Source of the DNA: Streptomyces marianii
GTDB taxonomy: Bacteria; Actinomycetota; Actinomycetes; Streptomycetales; Streptomycetaceae
Assembly: GCF_005795905.1 (NCBI RefSeq)
Contig: NZ_VAWE01000001.1
Coordinates: forward strand, 7,877,501-7,941,500
DNA: 64,000 bases
Reading direction: 5' to 3'
The notes beneath the pieces are model-generated. The model was not told the DNA's origin, made no database searches, and saw nothing but the letters and a program-made list of their open reading frames with translations. The position numbers were made by a program, and so were the translations under genes. Below, piece after piece: positions 62,082 to 64,000 of this stretch (positions are counted from its first letter, which is position 1; each line of letters starts with the position of its first letter).

Positions 62082-63724
62082 GCACGAGCGGGAGCGACGC
62101 GGGCACGGGCGCGGACGCGGTGGCGAGCGCCGGCTCGGCGTGGGGAGTGGGTACGGGCACGGGCGAGGAGGCGGACGCCGGCTCGGCGGGAGACGTGGGC
62201 GCGGACGCGGCGGTGACCGCCGTCCCGACCGGGGGCGTGGGCACGAAGGCGGACGGGACCGCCGCGGCGGGGGCGGCTGCCGCAGCGACGGCCACGCCGT
62301 CGGTCACCGCCCCGAGCGCGCCCGGCGGCGCGGGCCGGCGCGGCACCGTGTTCGGCGAGACCATGCTCGGAACCGTCCGGCTCGACGGCGAGGACCACTC
62401 CCGCCGGGTCCGCCTCGACCTCCGTGTGACGGCGGACCGGGTCATGCGTCCGCTCGGCACGACCGCGGCCCGGGCGAGCGGTCGGATACGCGTCGCCGGA
62501 TGGACCGACGACGCCCGCGCCGAGGGCGAGTTGGAGATCTCCCCGCTCGCCCGGCGCCGCATCCGCTACCGGATCTCGTTCACCGCCGGGGGGCGCCGGT
62601 TCACGCTCGACGGATGGAAGTCCGTCACTCCGCGCAGACCGCTCACCTCCATGACCGTCCTGCCCTTCACCCTCTACGAGGACGGAGCGCGGGCCGGCGG
62701 GGGCACACTGCGCTTCCCCCTGGCCACGGGACTCCTGCCCTTCCTCGCGAGCTTCCGCTTCCCCCGCGGCACAGGGAGCGCCGAGGCGCTGACGGCGCCC
62801 CGCTGGAAGGGCGAGCCGGGACGCACCGAGGTCTGGTACACGACCCTCACCGACCCGGCCACCGGTGCCGGGCTGTGGCTCCACCACGAACTCACCGCCC
62901 CCGCCGACGGTTCCGAGGCGTACGCCCACGGCTGGGCCGCGGTGTTCCCCGAGCACGGTCCGGTGCGCCACGCCCGCTTCGGTCCCGCCGAGTGGACGCC
63001 CGGAGGGGCCGGCTTCACGGCCGACGGCGTCGAGGCCGTCCCCGGCCGGCTGACCGGTTCGGCCGGGGCGCTGCGCTGGGACCTCACCGAACGGGCCGCG
63101 GACGCACCGCTGTTCACCTTTCCCCGGTGGTCCTGGCGCCGGCCCCTGCTTCCCGCCGCCCAGATCCTCCCGGCGGCCCGCGCCTCGTACGACGGCACGT
63201 TCTCGTACGGCGACACCACTCTGACGCCCACCTCCGCACCCGGTGCCTCCGCCCGGATCTACGGGCACGGCAACGCCCGCCGATGGGCCTGGCTGCACGC
63301 GGACCTGGGCGGTGGCGACGTGCTGGAGATCGTCGCCGCGGTCTCCATGCGGCCCGGGCTGCGCCGACTACCGCCGCTCGTCTTCCTGCGCCTGCGTCGG
63401 GGCACGCGCACCTGGCCCCGGCGCGTCGAGCGCTCGGCCGCCGGCTGGGCCGGACTCGGGCGCTTCCGCGCCGCCGTCGGCCTGCCCACGTGGACCGTCA
63501 GCGGCCGCGCGGGGCTGCGCCGGATCCGGGTCGAGGTCACCCAGCCGGAGGACCGCACCCTCGCGCTCGACTACACCGATCCGGACGGCTCTCCCGCCGT
63601 CTGCCGCAACAGCGAACGCGCCGACGCCCACGTCCTGCTGGAGCGCTGGTGGTTCGGCGGCTGGCGCACCGAGGCCGAGTGGACCCTGGACGGCACCGCC
63701 CACGCGGAAGTGGGGACCCGATGA
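62078..63724 (+). CDS. hypothetical 548-aa protein in a GntR/GMC operon
   Basis: I do not recognise this protein. Residues 1-85 are a low-complexity Gly/Ala/Thr/Asp lead (ADAGSAGDVGADAAVTAVPT), probably disordered. The rest is rich in strands and reads like two lipocalin-like barrels: FGETMLGTVRLDGEDHSRRV and RLDLRVTADRVMRPLG, then FTLDGWKSVTPRRPLTSMTV, TEVWYTTLTDPATGAGLWLH with HGWAAVFPEHGPV. RIYGHGNARRWAWLHADLGG follows. The W-x-H-A-D-L phrase recalls CrtC/AttH-type carotenoid hydratase barrels, a suggestion only. No signal peptide. It overlaps both neighbours (ATGA at each end), so it functions with the GMC-like enzyme. Confidence 0.6.
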   Translation: MSTSGSDAGTGADAVASAGSAWGVGTGTGEEADAGSAGDVGADAAVTAVPTGGVGTKADGTAAAGAAAAATATPSVTAPSAPGGAGRRGTVFGETMLGTVRLDGEDHSRRVRLDLRVTADRVMRPLGTTAARASGRIRVAGWTDDARAEGELEISPLARRRIRYRISFTAGGRRFTLDGWKSVTPRRPLTSMTVLPFTLYEDGARAGGGTLRFPLATGLLPFLASFRFPRGTGSAEALTAPRWKGEPGRTEVWYTTLTDPATGAGLWLHHELTAPADGSEAYAHGWAAVFPEHGPVRHARFGPAEWTPGGAGFTADGVEAVPGRLTGSAGALRWDLTERAADAPLFTFPRWSWRRPLLPAAQILPAARASYDGTFSYGDTTLTPTSAPGASARIYGHGNARRWAWLHADLGGGDVLEIVAAVSMRPGLRRLPPLVFLRLRRGTRTWPRRVERSAAGWAGLGRFRAAVGLPTWTVSGRAGLRRIRVEVTQPEDRTLALDYTDPDGSPAVCRNSERADAHVLLERWWFGGWRTEAEWTLDGTAHAEVGTR

Positions 63725-64000
63725 ACCTCGCCGGCTTCGTCGCCTCCCTCATCGCCGACGACGGCACCGCCGGCTGGCCGGGGCGGGTGCCCGCACGGCT
63801 CGACGCCGTGCTGGACTCGATGCCCCTGCCCGCGCGTGCCGGGATACGTTCCGCCGCCCGTGCCCTCGACGCCTGCGCCGTCGTCCGCACCGGCCGCGGT
63901 CTCGACGCCCTCACCACCGGCGAACGGGAGTCCGTCCTGGCCTCCCTCGCCGCTCGCCCCGCGCTCCTGCCCCTGCTCGACGTGCTCAAGGTGCCCGTCC
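63721..64000 (+). CDS. N-terminal part of a GMC-family oxidoreductase (truncated by window end)
   Basis: The first 93 codons of a gene that runs off the right edge. The visible part is helical (MNLAGFVASLIADDGTAGWP, then RAGIRSAARALDACAVVRTG, RESVLASLAARPALLPLLDV). From memory this matches the helical lead domain found on many actinobacterial GMC (glucose-methanol-choline, cholesterol-oxidase-like) oxidoreductases, which comes before the FAD-binding GxGxxG motif. That motif is not in view, so the call is tentative. ATG 63721 overlaps the previous stop. Confidence 0.5.
   Translation, partial: MNLAGFVASLIADDGTAGWPGRVPARLDAVLDSMPLPARAGIRSAARALDACAVVRTGRGLDALTTGERESVLASLAARPALLPLLDVLKVPV

Overview
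The window is a stretch of a high-GC actinomycete chromosome, almost certainly Streptomyces or a very close relative. The evidence is the GC-rich third codon positions, frequent GTG starts, ATGA/GTGA stop-start overlaps, a complete conservon (cvnABCD plus two P450s), several SpoIIE/PP2C phosphatases, a DUF6296 protein, an SCO5918-type protein beside a cold-shock helicase, and a B12-riboswitch-controlled cobalt ECF transporter. No rRNA, tRNA or CRISPR array was seen.

Layout. 1-1.5 kb: wreckage of two insertion sequences (IS1380-type with several frameshifts, IS256-type fragment). 1.5-4.9 kb: a membrane protein coupled to a YtrA-type GntR regulator, then a TetR/FAD-monooxygenase pair with an operator-like palindrome. 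5-11 kb: a K+-channel-like protein, a rhodanese/CstR-type divergon sharing a GC-rich palindrome, a cyclic-nucleotide-binding protein and a divergent P-type cation ATPase. 11-18.4 kb: two SpoIIE-type phosphatases, a YihY/BrkB protein, a SnoaL-like protein with a MITE-like element abutting its stop codon, a MASE1-like membrane protein and DUF952. 18.5-22.4 kb: a DeoR / SIS-isomerase / class II aldolase sugar-phosphate locus, a lipoprotein and a 66-bp perfect palindrome. 23-28.7 kb: the conservon, whose first P450 lacks the K-helix ExxR motif.

28.8-38.8 kb: SRPBCC protein, PolX-like PHP protein, GH75 chitosanase, NUDIX hydrolase, a secreted LppX/LolA-like protein, succinate-semialdehyde dehydrogenase, a multi-sensor PP2C phosphatase, and a substrate-binding protein gene broken by two compensating frameshifts. 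38.8-45.1 kb: a frameshifted proline iminopeptidase, small membrane proteins, a cation/proton antiporter, an FAD oxidoreductase, a P-type ATPase tail remnant and a MerR-like regulator. 45.15-47.66 kb: an IS1182-family element flanked by CTAG that appears to carry a flavin-reductase-like passenger gene. 47.7-50.6 kb: cold-shock block (CspA-like protein, DEAD-box helicase, CBS-like protein, SCO5918-like protein). 51-53.6 kb: fadH-padR pair with an operator-like palindrome. 53.7-56.6 kb: cbiMNQO cobalt transporter under a cobalamin riboswitch. 56.6-58.7 kb: PTS-dependent dihydroxyacetone kinase (dhaKLM). 58.9-64 kb: a baeRF-like protein, an alpha/beta hydrolase, and a GntR / 548-aa protein / GMC-like oxidoreductase operon running off the right edge.

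The main theme is regulation: ten transcription factors, most beside a visible inverted or direct repeat and a one- or two-gene target. The genes called broken may be real pseudogenes or sequencing errors; the two are separated in the entries where the sequence allows.
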